A stretch of DNA of 64,000 nucleotides. It comes from Akebia trifoliata. Its lineage: Eukaryota; Streptophyta; Magnoliopsida; Ranunculales; Lardizabalaceae. The DNA lies in the NCBI GenBank assembly GCA_017979445.1, contig CM030704.1, positions 13,933,658 to 13,997,657 on the forward strand. Reading direction: 5' to 3'. Below are positions 23,055 through 34,385 of this stretch, piece after piece; positions within the stretch are counted from its first letter, which is position 1; each line of letters starts with the position of its first letter. The translations under genes were made by a program, and so were the position numbers. The notes beneath the pieces were generated by a model. The model was not told the DNA's origin. It searched no databases and saw nothing but the letters and a program-made list of their open reading frames with translations.

Positions 23055-25522
23055 TGTAATACCCCGAATTCTAATTAGTATTTCGAAGAAATAAAATAGT
23101 AAAATTTGAAGAAAATTTTGATAGAGGACTTAAGGTAAAATACTCGAATTTTGTTATGTTCATTTTTAACAAAATTTGACTTCGCCATTGGATTCAAAAT
23201 AATTGAAAAAACATAGTTTAGCCTGTAAATACGTTCAAATTCGTGTTCAAATGGAAAAGTTATAAAATTCTCGAGTTCGCATCAAGTAGCTATCAAATAG
23301 GTAACTTTAGATATATATACTTTGAGGAATCCGATCATACCATTGATTCGTGTCAAAAAATCACTCGAAATAGAGTATAAGATTATCCAAAATTGGCATT
23401 TGAAAAAAAATAACTCCCGAAATGACACTTACGTCCTACTTAAGTTATAAATATTTGAATTCTAAAGAAAAATCTAATTTTTCTTATTCTCCTCTCCAAC
23501 CAAATATTTTCCTCAAGATTTGCAACTTAGATCTACGCCAAATTAAAACAATTCAAGCTTCGCTGCATGAATGAAAGTCACAGACTTTGTCAAGGACTAC
23601 GCGTAGACGCGAGAAAATATGATTTTCGTCGGGAGAAAGTTTACGTGGTCAACCAGAGGTGATCTTTAACTCAATTCAATCGTGGAATATATCTCGATAT
23701 AGGATGCCTTCCTTTCTACCTTCTAATTATACAACAAGTTCATAGAAAATTTCATGTTATCCTTTAAATCTTGATGTTTCTTCCAAAGTTCAGTTATTCG
23801 TTAAACCTACGCATGTTTGAATGGATTAATTCATGGTTGTTTTATTATTTTTGATAGATTTCATCCCATTGGATGTGTTTTAAGCATATTTATAAGTGGG
23901 ATAATGTTTAAGGCTCAATTTGATACCCTTTTTAGCGATTTTGTATACTTTTCATGAAAAAAATGTCCTCTTTAGTTTTCTCTTTCCATTTACTTTAAGA
24001 TCTTTTATGAAATTAAATTTTACCCCCCATTTGAAAACTTTGGAAATGGTTTTAGAGATCCAAATCTCATTATATCAAAATGTAATTTTTAGTTTCAAGA
24101 ACAAAATGTAAAATTCAACATTTTTGGTCGATTTTCAAAATGCGATATCGTAAGTGTTCCTTTGAGTTATGTAATAAAAATTATATGGTGTTTCTCATAT
24201 TTTCGAGGGCTTTCATGTACAAAAACCTATTTTTAATTTCAAAAACTTTGAAAAATCACTTTTTTCAACACGTAGTCAAATTTTCATAGATTTTTAGCTT
24301 TTACATCTTATGATTTTAATAAATTTTTCGAGCCTTTTTACTCAACCTAAACCATTGAATGGAATTGGTTGATGCTTTGTAGATTTCAAATAATTTTAAA
24401 TACAAAATTACTTTGATAGATATGTAGGAAGTTAGACAATGAATTGTTTGATTTATTGATGGATGGATAGAGAGAACGTATATTCTCGACTGATTGTTAG
24501 AACAGTACCTCTAGTTCTATGTGATGGACATGCCACGTAAGGCATAATTGAATGATAGAGGGATGGAATGATTGATGGATGGAAATGATAGATGGATGTC
24601 ATTGGAGGATAATATTAAACCTTGTTTGTATTTTCAATAAAAAGAAATGATATACTATATATACAAAACAAAATAATTTGTTTATCAGAAAAGAGTTGTG
24701 GAAAACCTATAAAGAGTGATGCGTTGTTATATATCTGGAAGCGACGGGTTAGTCTAGGATTAGCACTAGATGTCATATACTTTTCGATAGTATAGGATAC
24801 CTTAGAGCATATTATAGTGTATGAGATCCAAGAATTTCTTACTTCTTTCTTGGAGAACGTTATGTGTAAAGGCAATCTCTGTATAGTATAAAGGTAGGCG
24901 GGGTTCACAAGTATTTTCTTTTGATAGGCTTCAGGGGTCTCCTAGGCTAGTTAGTGATTACTTTTAGTCTGTAATCGTCAAATGGTAGGCCTCACCGTAA
25001 GGTGAACTCAGTATTGGGTTCTTAACCAACGACCAATCTGAGCTGGATAAGTGGTCCCATAATTGTGGTATGCTGATCAGCCACACAATCAGATTTTAAT
25101 GATGGGATTCCAAATTGAAAGTTAAGTTTGGAATATCATTTTGCCATAGTGAGGCTATTGTATCGGCGTGTAGAGGGTTATGTCGTGGATCTACGGCCTC
25201 CCTCAGCTTGAGAATTTGTCTTGTTGTATAGCGAATGTAGTGTAATTCAAATTTTGGGACATGATGCATTTTTTTTTTTGAGAGATTGTATTTTGTGAGA
25301 TGATTATAATGTTAAAGTTTGTCATGAATTATGATTTTGACTGTTTAGATTCCGTTACTCTGATTTGAGATTGTCTAGTATAATTTTCCGCTACGTGTAT
25401 GTTTCTTTTCATTGCATTATTGTCTATGATTGTTCTATCAGGTTGGGTGTATGTTCACCTCACACTTCAAAATTCTGACTGATAAATCATCGAGCTTCGT
25501 GTTGAGATTTCGGGGCGTGACA
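23055..25522 (+). mobile_element. LTR 3 of the array, with an internal deletion
   Basis: Runs from TGTAATACCCCG to CGGGGCGTGACA and is preceded by the polypurine tract at 23038-23054. Compared with LTR 2 it lacks about 370 bases: sequence equivalent to 18795 joins directly to sequence equivalent to 19163 near 25171. LTR 1 retains that segment, so the deletion is private to LTR 3. Confidence 0.85.
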
Positions 25523-25618
25523 TCCTTAATAGACTAATATTTTATTAAATGAGACTTAGATGGTCCATATTCTTTACTATGGGACTATTTGGTACATATT
25601 CTTAATAAAACATCCTCC
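25523..25618 (+). repeat. Unidentified dispersed repeat, also at 53632-53715
   Basis: About 90 bases with clear similarity to 53632-53715 in the same orientation (shared: TAATATTTTATTA, ATGGTCCATATTCTTTA, GGTACATATTC with changes). I cannot assign it to a known element. Confidence 0.55.
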
Positions 25619-25627
25619 AAATTTATT

Positions 25628-25854
25628 CTCCCAAGCTTCTTTCAGTCTCAAAATGATGATTTCTATGTTTTGTGCCCCATTTTTCTAGTGTAGTGTAGTT
25701 TATAAGGTTTGTTTATATTGAATATCCCATCTGAACTTTGGAAACATGTCTAGTGACAAACAAAACTTTAAGAATGTCCATCCATCATGGAGAACTGTCA
25801 TAATTGGATTGACGAGTCGAGAAATCGAGTGAGTACAAAAATGAGGTGTTTCCA
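25628..25854 (-). mobile_element. 3' LTR fragment of a minus-strand Tat-like element
   Basis: Similar to 55677-55869, the first ~190 bases of another minus-strand LTR: CAAAATGATGATTTCTATGT, then TTTGGAAACATGTCTAG, then GAGTCGAGAAATCGAGTGAG. The LTR start on the minus strand is TGGAAACACCTCATTTTTG. The rest of the LTR is missing to the left. Confidence 0.7.
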
Positions 25855-25875
25855 GATGCCTATCTTTGGTAGAGG
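25855..25875 (-). promoter_or_regulatory. Polypurine tract of the minus-strand Tat element
   Basis: Minus strand CCTCTACCAAAGATAGGCATC, nearly the same as the tract before the plus-strand LTR at 2148. Its position shows that the sequence on the right is internal and that the LTR on the left is a 3' LTR. Confidence 0.65.
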
Positions 25876-27245
25876 ATACACACAATTGAGATAAGTTTCA
25901 ATCTTGATGGCAGATCTGAGGATCTGAATGTCAAAGCAAAAGACATTGCATTTTTGCAGCTTAATTTATCAACAAGTTTGGGCGTCCAAATCCTTGAGTT
26001 TTCACTCTCCTCAGACTAAAGGGTGTTAGGTCCTAGAGTTTTGAAGCTCTCGCTAATAAAGGATGATAAAAATATACCAAACTCTAATAGAATCAAAGTG
26101 TAGTGTGTGCTTTGTATAATGCTTCGAGTATCGATAAGATCCTTGATCGTAAACTCTTCTTAATTAAAGAATGTCAGGTCCTTAAGCATGAGCTCTCACT
26201 AACAATTCGGATAAACATCGATAAAACTGGCAAATTGTACCCATGTGCAACGAATGCATGCGATGACACGATTAATTTGGAACAAATGCAGATGTGTGTA
26301 AGTGTGTGTTATGTGTACGGCTTGATGGGCACAAGATTTGGAATTTTGAAAAATTGTTGGATGCCAGGAGACTCAAACCAACGAGTTTTGAAAATGATTG
26401 GGTGCCAAGGGCCTCACAACAATCTTTTCGGATTTTAAAAATAATTGGAAACCATAAGGAATTCAACCTAATTTTTTTTTTAAGTTTGAAAAGTAGTTGG
26501 ATGCCTAGAGGTCTCACACCAACGGGTTTTGAAAATATTTGGAAACCATAAGGGTTCACAACAAAATGTTGAAAGTTTGAAAAGTGGTTTGACACCTAGA
26601 GGTCTCACACCAACAGGTTTTGCAAATATTTGGAAACCATAGAAGATTCATACCAAAATTTTCAAAAGTTTGAAAAGTGATTTGAGACCTAGAGGTCTCA
26701 CACCAACGTTTTTGGATTTAGAAGATAAATGGAAACCATTCAAGATTCATACCAATTTTTTTTTTAAAAGTTCGATGTCATAGAGGACTCGTACCAACAA
26801 GTTTGGATTTAGAAAATAAATGGAAACCATAGAGGATTCATACCAATTTTTTGAAAAGTTGGACGATGTGGAGGTTTCACACCAACGAGTTTGATTTAGA
26901 AAATAAACAGATACCATAGAGGATTCATACCAAAATTTTTGAAAAGTAGTTGGATGTCATACAAGTCTCACATTAATGAGTTTGAAAATGATTGAATTTG
27001 AAATGACTTGATTTTGAATGCAGTCTAGGTTGACTTGAATGCACAAGAGGTATGTAACCTAGTCAAAGTTTCCATTTTAATGTCACCAGATTTTAGGCAA
27101 GGGCCTTTCTGATTGATTGTTCAACTTAGAAGGGGACAAATCCAACTCTTATCATTCTCTCTTAGATTATGTCAGATTGCTTATACCAAGGAGAGATGTG
27201 AGTCTAGGCTTCAGGAAAATCCTTATTTGTTCCAAAGGAAGTGAT
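25876..27245 (-). mobile_element. 3' untranslated region of a minus-strand Tat element
   Basis: Internal sequence upstream (in element sense) of the polypurine tract. It contains the ~95-bp tandem array at 26330-26990 and no supported gene. Overlapping 85-111 residue frames at 26103-26595 on both strands come from the array. It ends where a different LTR begins at 27246. Confidence 0.6.
26330..26990 (-). repeat. ~95-bp tandem repeat, about 6-7 copies
   Basis: The landmark GGAAACCATA or a close variant recurs at 26447, 26541, 26632, 26731 and 26822, with a weaker copy near 26910. Each is paired with a block like GAGGTCTCACACCAACG. The unit is made of two related halves (one ending in CTCACACCAAC, the other in ATTCATACCAA). 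Confidence 0.85.
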
Positions 27246-28819
27246 TGAAATCGCCTCGACCCTTCTTCACTAAATAATGGATAGGGGTCCGATTTATTAA
27301 ATGGGGGATTTTGAAATAAGGGAGTCGCAACCTAGTTTAGCTCTAGGAATCATAAATAACTCCAAACGGATATGGATCGGTCCACGAATCAAAAATATGG
27401 GTAAGGGGTCAGATTACGGGTTTCGGAAGGTGTTGGGCACCGAACCCGCCCGATCAACATGATCAGTCTCTACTACGATCTAAAATCATCCTATGATCAA
27501 CATGCAAAGACTACAGTCAAGGTCATAGTCCAATCATCATCATCAATTTATGCTGGGTTTGCCAAACAAATCCTAGGGCTAAAATTGTCCCAATTATTAC
27601 ATGATCATTCTTTGAATTCTATAAAATATGGAAGGGTTTGAAAAAGCCCTGATTAGCTCCATGATCTAAAATCAATTAAAAATTTTCACCTGCAAGTATT
27701 TCTCAAACTATCCAAAATAGAAATTGTCAAATTAGAGCTTAGGACCTCCAAGTTGGAATCTGAAGTTTTCCAAATTAAAATTCAAAAAAAATATGTGTTG
27801 AATTCCCAAATTAGAAATTTCAAAAGATACATTTTTCACAATAAAAAATTTCAAAAAATGTAAATTTCTGAATTAGAAACTCCAAATTTTCCATGAATGT
27901 AAACCTTCTAAATATAAGGATGCAGAACCTTCTAAATTAGAAAATTGATAAAATATGAAATTCCTAAAATGAAAATTTATAAGTATGTGTATTTCCCAAA
28001 ATAGAAAATTATGCAACCTCCTATTAGAAGGTTTCCAAATATGAATTTTCCAATAACCTACAAATAATTTCTAAAAAGAGAATTGTATGAAAATGAATTC
28101 CCAAATTGAAAAGTTATGGATTTGCCAAGAATCACCAAATTGAAAATTTACCAAAAACAAAGAATTCAGGTTATCACTCTTACCAAATTGGAGATTGACA
28201 CATATCATTGCATAAAATTTTCAAATTTGCAAGAAAAACCCACATTCAACCAATTCTCAATATAATCCAACGAGCATGCATTCATGATTTTCGATTCTTC
28301 CAAAACAACTATTATTCAACGACATACATGTTTATCAAGTCAAGAAATACCCTAACCACATGGAATAGCCTTAAAATAATGCGAGGATCTTGAACATCAT
28401 CATAAATCGTACCAATCCAATCGAGCACAATGATCGTAATATTTGTTTTTTTAAACTTCTAATATTGTTAACATGTAGAGATAAAAAATAAAAAATAAAA
28501 ATAAACAAAAAAGAAGCATAAAACTATCTTCCTAATCCTATCAATGTGCATGGAATAAATAAGACATAGAAAAGAGTAAAAAAAAATTCCTAATCTTATC
28601 AATACGCAAGAATGAATAAAACCTAAAAAATAAATAAAAAGAAAGCACACAAACAAAATATTCCCCTAATCCTACTGTCATAAAAATAATAAAAAAAACT
28701 CTAATCCCACCGATATGCAAAGATGAAAAATAAAAAATAAAAATTACCTAGACGATATCTTCCTAATTCTATTAATACATAAAAAATGTGTCGTGAAGAA
28801 CAAGGAGAAAACGAGAACA

Positions 28820-28820
<1 letters not shown>

Positions 28821-28850
<30 letters not shown>

Positions 28851-28854
28851 TATA
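28821..28854. repeat. (A)n(TA)n microsatellite
   Basis: A run of A followed by about 13 TA dinucleotides inside the LTR. Confidence 0.95.
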
Positions 28855-29779
28855 CCTATTGGACAGGGACAGTGAGTGGGTTCTTTCAGGTATCACCCGA
28901 ATGCTTGTGAGCGTTTGCCGCTGTGAGGACGTGAGAGAGAGATGAGGGCTTAAAGATGGGTGCAGCAGGGCTGGGCGTTATGTTGCTGTTAGAGAGATTG
29001 CTAAAGAAGAAACTAGGCAGCAAGAAGACGTTGTAAGGATGGTGTTAGAGGGGATGAAGTGTAGCAGGGAGGCTGTGTTGCAGAAGATGAAGAAGGAAGG
29101 AGAGTGGCTGGAAAAACGTTGGAGCAGCAAAGGGGGACGTGAGAGAGAGAGAGAAGTGAGAGGGATGAAGGTCTGGGCGTGGTGAAGTTGACAAAGATTG
29201 GCTGGGCAGCAAGGACTCGAAGAGGATGAAGTTGCAACAAAAATGTGGCTGCAGCAGGGACGTTTCTGTTTTCCTTTCTTCTTCTTCTTGATTACTATCC
29301 AATAGAACACAAGAAAGAGAAGGGGACAGAAGGAGTTAAAGGTGAGAGAAAGCTGTCTAAGATGCAACAAAAACGAGTTGAACAGGGGACTGGGCGGCAA
29401 AGTGGCAGGATTAAAGGAGCTGATGGACTTGATGTCTGTGGGCAGATGACTGCAGCAGCCACAAGTTGAAAGGATGGTTGTGCTGCAATGGGACTGCTGC
29501 TGTAGAATGAGCAGTCAATGGAGGAGGAAAAGAAGAAGATGTGCATGAGTGAGAAACGAGAGAGAGCCGAAGGAGAAGAGAAGAAGACGTCTACCCAGCC
29601 AAAGAAGAAGTTCATTCAACCTCTTTATAAAAAAAACTTGCTAATTTTTTTTCTCTTTGTTTGATTTTCACACGTCCTTTCCATTTTCAAACGTTTCTTT
29701 TGGGGGAGAATGAGGAGTAACGTTCCCACGCTACTCGTACCACTATAGTCTCGAGTTGTCGAGTTACGGTTGGTCGGTT

Positions 29780-30300
29780 TGATTTTGATTTTATCCATTT
29801 GGTTAATTTTTGTTTTGATTTTTGTTTGTTGATTAATTTTTTAAATTTAAGTTTTTTAATTGATTAGTTTTTATTTTGAGTTTGGCTAAAAATTTAATTT
29901 GATTTTAATTTTTAATTTGAGTTTTAATTGTTAATTGGCCATTTGATTTTTGATTTCATTTTGTCGCTCGATTGAGTTGGATTTGGAATTTGTTAATTTA
30001 GTTGGGCTTCGATTTATTAGTTGGTTGGTTTTCAATTTTTAATTTGATTTTGATCAGTTAATTTTGACTTTGATTTTTAATTTAATTTTGATGAAATTTA
30101 AATCGGTTGAGTCATTTTTAATTTTTAATTTTCATTGAATTTTGATTTTTAACTTGAGTTTAATTTTTTAATCTTGGATTTTCTTTTTATTAAATTTTTA
30201 GTTTGATTCCCATTTGATTTTAATTTGAATTGTTTAATTTTTAATTTGAGTTTTATTTTTTAATAGATTAGATTTTTAACTGGATTTTGATTTTTATTAC
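29780..30300. repeat. T-rich low-complexity block
   Basis: Degenerate repeats of TTTTAATTTGATTTT and variants with no ORF. It forms part of the 3.6 kb LTR. Confidence 0.75.
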
Positions 30301-30854
30301 ATTTTCCTAGGGATTGGGATTTCTAAGTTGAATTTGGAGGTTGAGGGGCATTTCGATCATTTTTATGATTTTTCTTAAATTTCTCTGTTTTCGTTGGTTT
30401 GGGTCCCGTTAGACTCGAAATCATGTTCTGAGTGCAATGGAGGTCCTTTCGAGGTCTTTCGGAGGTCCAAAATTTATGAGGGGTATTTTCGTCATTTTAT
30501 CGATTTTTGTGGATTTTATGAATTCTGGCGTGAGCTTTCTTTTATTCCCAACGTGATTATTTCTATGTTTCAAAGTCGTATTTTCCTAGCGTGGCGAGGT
30601 CTCTAGGTTATCGAACTGTGTAGCGAACCTAAGCATACGTGCTTGCTAAATCTGGTGTAACGTGTGGCGATCCTAAGCGTGCGTAAATTTCTATGTCAAG
30701 TCGTAACGAGCTGGGAAAATGAAAAGAATGGAAATGGAAGGGATCAGGGATAGTACTCACAAGTCTTCGAGTTCTTTGCGATCATCATTAGGAATTCACG
30801 GTAACCGGGTGACGAATTGTCGAATTAGACAGATGCAAAAATGGGGTGTTTATA

Positions 30855-32607
30855 GTAGTCAGTGAGGGTTTCGACTCGTACTATTTAACAAAGATCGATG
30901 AGTCGACTTAAGGACCAAAGAGAAGGTTTTTTCCAAAAAAAATAATGCCACTGGTATAGGGCAATATTGATGGTAGAATGATTGTCCATGAAGCTACTAA
31001 GACACACAAGAACAAGCAGAGACAAACAAATTTTAAGACTTTGAGAGTCGACCTATGAAGGTAAATAAGTAAGATCTTATGATTACCCTTTGTGCATTAT
31101 GTTAGCAATTAATTTTTAAAAGTTTAAGTCAAATAGAATTGAAAAATAGTATAATCAAAAGATTTTCCTTTTTGAAAATTTTCTTAGGTCCAATCCTTTC
31201 CTTTCAGTTCATTGGTCATGGATAAACATGCCTTGATTATCCTCAAATGAGATTACATGACTTCTGAGTTTTTGAAATCTTAGGCTCTGATATCGTCCAT
31301 TCTGAGAAAATTCTTTTGTTGGAGATCGCTTGCCGTCACTCTAGAGATAATTTTAATTCCGCTGTTAGGTTTTAAATGCCCTAACTTTTGTCTAAGCTAC
31401 CCTATCAAGTTTTCAACTTAGCATGCTTCCATTTTTTATCTACCCTCATTTTTTGCTAAGTCCCTCTTTCGGGTTTTTTATTTAGTGATCTTTTGATTTT
31501 TTTCTACCCTAACTTTTTCCTAGGTCATCCTTTCAGATTTTCAACCTAGTGGACTTATGATTTTCTTTTATGAGAGACTCGTCTTAGTGATGATTCAAAC
31601 ATCCTTTGACTATCTCACACCGCAAGAGGACTTTCATAAGTGAGCTTAGGACAAGATTCAGAACGGAAGGGTATAAGGCTTGAGATCCCAAAGATGCCTT
31701 TAGTTTGGCATCATTATTTCTTCTTCTTCTTTTTTTATCAATTTTCTTTTCAAAATTCCCCTAGTTTGGCATTCTTATTTCATTTTCTTCTAACCTTTGA
31801 TGGGAGACTTTTCATTAAGGGACACCTCTTTTTTTAACATTTTTCTTTTGGAGAATATTTTTTTTAAGTGATCGGGCCTGAAATAACTTCTCAAGTTGCC
31901 TACATACCCCAATTTACTTCAGGATTAGCCAAAATGTAGTTCGATATTACACTTATCCTCTCCTAGGTTGGTTGGTGTTGTTTGAAAAAAAAAAAAAGGT
32001 TATTTGAATCTTCACAAGCTACAACGGGATGACAAGTGATTTTAATTTGATCAAGGTAGTAAAGGATATTGGTAGGGTAAAAGATGGCTTCCTTAGGTGC
32101 AGTACTGATTGATCTATTCCAAGTTGGTTGACACTATCAACTTGATTCCATTGGAGTCTCAAAGTTTGACTTCTTCATTGGTAAAGATTTCTTTTAGGTG
32201 AATAGTTGAAGTCCCTAATTCTTGTGTTTCCACTTTTATTAAATAGATTTGAACATAATGTAACTCTCAAAGTTGCTTCTCCTTGGCAAGGCTGAGTTCT
32301 TCGCAAATGTCGAGCTACTATGCTCATAATGGTTAACCTTTCATTAGTATCCATGATTGTTGGATTCTCTATTCTTTATCAACCATGAATGTAGTATGAT
32401 GAAGTGCAGTAAACTGAAAGGATGTAAGAAAACCTTTTCAAATCAATCCCAACAATGATCTTGATATCTTTGCGAATATGATATCTAATCTTGAGATCTA
32501 GAGTAGTGATCAATTGTCAAAGATCATAACTTCGAGGGTTAACCACTTTTCGATATCACATTGGTGGTCCCTTACAGATATTCCGTCACCGTTATCGAGG
32601 AAACCTT
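30855..32607 (-). mobile_element. 3' untranslated / decayed 3' region of the minus-strand Tat element
   Basis: Adjacent to the LTR start at 30854. In reverse complement it carries GGTTGAAAATCTGAAAGG...CCTAGG motifs (31380-31560) and, near 31905-31925, GGGGTATGTAGGCAAC. The same landmarks open this window on the plus strand, and this supports Tat identity. No intact gene. Confidence 0.65.
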
Positions 32608-32796
32608 TTAATCTAGTTTGATAGACCTTTTATTTAATTCATTGTGCATTTGGAAGCAAAAAGACACGATAGTGGACAAGTCAATGCTTACACTAAACAT
32701 GTTCCCATAAGGCCATGTAAAAATAATTTTGAACTTTCTAAGCAAGTTTATTATTTCCTTATGTTCCTCTAGGTTTAGGTTTATTCCACTTTGCAT
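32608..32796 (-). pseudogene. Pol fragment just upstream of the RT domain (Tat-type)
   Basis: A 62-residue frame with EEHKEIINLLRKFKIIFTWP followed by YGNMFSVSIDL. It matches the conserved linker before RT in Ty3 elements, usually of the form LL-x-F-x-DVFAW-x-Y-x-DMPGL. After about 20 more residues the frame stops, and no RT catalytic motif is found downstream. Protease, RT, RNase H and integrase are therefore mostly deleted between the gag and the 3' untranslated region. Confidence 0.55.
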
Positions 32797-33131
32797 TTCT
32801 CAATATTATCTTTCAATCTAATATTCATCAATTCATTTCTTAATTTGAGCATGATTTGGTTGTTGACTCATTGCACACATGGTAATAAAAAGATTTATTC
32901 ATTAAGTGCTGCAAAAGAAGACTTAAAGGCAAGAACTGAAAATGTAAAACTAACTCGACTATCTAAAGATAACTGAAATGAAAAGCTAACTAAATAAACA
33001 ATGACTATTTTAAGCAAACTGATAAAGAACTAGACTCGAAAGGAAATGTAAAAACACAAGAGTGCCTATTTATTGACTCTGAAAACAAAAGGGGACTAAC
33101 TCAACTACGACTATCTTTTGCACTATACTTC
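32797..33131 (-). other. Non-coding spacer between the Gag-PHD frame and the pol fragment
   Basis: AT-rich sequence without a supported frame. It occupies the place where protease would be expected, so either a deletion or further captured sequence sits here. Confidence 0.5.
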
Positions 33132-33899
33132 TTAGCTTGAGCCTGAGCCTGAGATCTCTGTAGACTGGATCTCCACCATGTCCTGACAATCCTTGCATCT
33201 CCAATGAACAACCTCGTCAAAGTTAACATTTCCATTTATGCAATATTGATGTCTTGCCCCTTGCATGCAATCAGAACAATAGGACAATCCATTCGAGCAC
33301 TCTTCTGACTTGCATGTTTGGCAGATGTGATGATCCTTAGCTACTAATAAAGGAGTCGTACTATTAGAACTCATAGATCCTGGGTTAGACTCGATAGAAT
33401 GTCCAATCAGGTCACCAAATGATGTGTAGTAAGCTGATAGTAGTCTATTTTTGAAATCAGAGCTAAGAGAAATCGTGTTGATTACCTCATTCACTTCTGT
33501 TATGGTATTAGAACTCTTGGAAAAGATCAGGATGTCTTTATTGGGTTTTTTTGAATTTGACGGAATGGGATGGATGAGGTTGACTGGGTCCAAATTAGTA
33601 TCATTGAAGCATATCATGTTCAGGGTTGACAGTGGTTGTTTGTGGTAAGTGAGTAATGAATTGGTGGCGACATTAGGAGGTATGGGGGGAGTGATGATAA
33701 CCTTCTTTTGGTCAATGAGATTCTGGATAACATGGTGAAGCATAAAACACTTGTTAGTGTCGTGACCAGTATTTTGATGAAACTCACAAAAGTCATTGAT
33801 GTTATGACTCTTAGGGACTGAGTCAAGTAATGGCTTTGGTTGGAGGGGGGTAATGAGACCCTTTTTCAATAACTTCTGGAATACAATAGTAAGCATCAT
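33132..33899 (-). CDS. Gag C-terminus fused in frame to a PHD finger
   Basis: Uninterrupted 255-residue frame. Residues 38-51 are CEFHQNTGHDTNKC, the C-x2-H-x4-H-x4-C knuckle typical of Tat-lineage Gag, preceded by Gag-like sequence (ITPLQPKPLLDSVPK). Residues 193-238 contain C193-x2-C196-x11-C208-x2-C211-x5-H217-x2-C220-x14-C235-x2-C238, with Trp233 two residues before C235. That is a complete C4HC3 PHD finger, including the conserved Trp. It resembles plant PHD modules with an ARHQYC / WxCxxC core, which in known proteins bind histone tails. The frame then ends in a short Ser-rich tail. Residues ~110-190 link the two parts without obvious homology. The rest of gag lies upstream at 33900-34385 and, beyond inserted elements, at 50495-51060. 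PHD fingers are not a normal part of Gag, so I infer capture of a host gene fragment. Expression is unknown. Confidence 0.65.
   Translation of the reverse strand: MMLTIVFQKLLKKGLITPLQPKPLLDSVPKSHNINDFCEFHQNTGHDTNKCFMLHHVIQNLIDQKKVIITPPIPPNVATNSLLTYHKQPLSTLNMICFNDTNLDPVNLIHPIPSNSKKPNKDILIFSKSSNTITEVNEVINTISLSSDFKNRLLSAYYTSFGDLIGHSIESNPGSMSSNSTTPLLVAKDHHICQTCKSEECSNGLSYCSDCMQGARHQYCINGNVNFDEVVHWRCKDCQDMVEIQSTEISGSGSS
33186..33323 (-). other. PHD finger domain (C4HC3) within the Gag frame
   Basis: Residues 193-238 of the frame above. All eight zinc ligands and the pre-C7 Trp are present and the spacing fits the PHD consensus. No intron is visible, so the source was a processed transcript, a single exon, or an exon-sized DNA segment. 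Confidence 0.75.
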
Positions 33900-34385
33900 G
33901 CCAAGGTTAGCAAACTGTTTCCATGACTTAGCTTGGGCAAACTAAGGATTGTATGATTGTTGAACGAGGGTCGGAGTAGACTATTGGAAAGGCAAAACTA
34001 AATTATTGGCTATTTGAAGGGCATTAACACTTGGCATGGAGTTGTTAAAAGGTCTCTTAGGCTTGTAATCAGACAGATTATGAAGCTGGCCAGAAAATAA
34101 GACATCTTCAAGTTGACTTCCAACTTTCAGAAGGGCTTGAAAAGTCAAGAAGTACTGAGCGACCAAATGTTGGGCATAACCTAGAGTAAGGTTCTTAAGT
34201 ATTATCTTGACTTGTTCATTTTTCGAAGGCATTCCCATAATTGGGCAGCCTTAGCTCTCCAGTGAGTTATGAATTTAGTGAATGATTCTCCAAACTTCTA
34301 CTTAATGATCTTTAGGTCCCTTCGTAATAAGTTGATATCAGTATTTTATCTATATTGCTCACGAAACTTTTTCGCCATGTCAACC
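33900..34385 (-). pseudogene. Middle of the Tat-type gag (retrotrans_gag region)
   Basis: Minus-strand readings include DMAKKFREQYR, then KFGESFTKFITHWRAKAAQLW and, in the 85-residue frame 33981-34238, MPSKNEQVKIILKNLTLGYA. This is the usual order of a Ty3 Gag capsid region (W-x-D-x4-F-x2-QY; GES-x3-F-x2-RWR; later L-x2-Y). It contains stops. It ends abruptly at 34385, where a foreign LTR begins, and the missing N-terminal side resumes at 50495. Confidence 0.7.

Larger units (their letters stand above)
27246..30854 (-). mobile_element. Long 3' LTR (3.6 kb) of a minus-strand Tat/Ogre-like element
   Basis: On the minus strand it starts TATAAACACCCCATTTTTGC (the first base pair is TA rather than TG, a likely C-to-T change) and ends GGGTCGAGGCGATTTCA. 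Near the end are CCAACACCTTCC and GGTTGCGACTCCC, the same order as in the plus-strand LTR at 2148-3826. The interior holds an AT microsatellite, a purine-rich segment (28900-29600) that generates several overlapping spurious frames, and a T-rich low-complexity block (29780-30300). Long LTRs are characteristic of the Ogre branch. Confidence 0.7.

Noticed and set aside
28978..29615. Five overlapping frames on both strands (74-140 residues)
   Set aside because: Purine/pyrimidine-skewed part of the 3.6 kb LTR. Low-complexity Ser/Pro/Leu composition on one strand and Gly/Lys/Arg on the other is what such skew produces.
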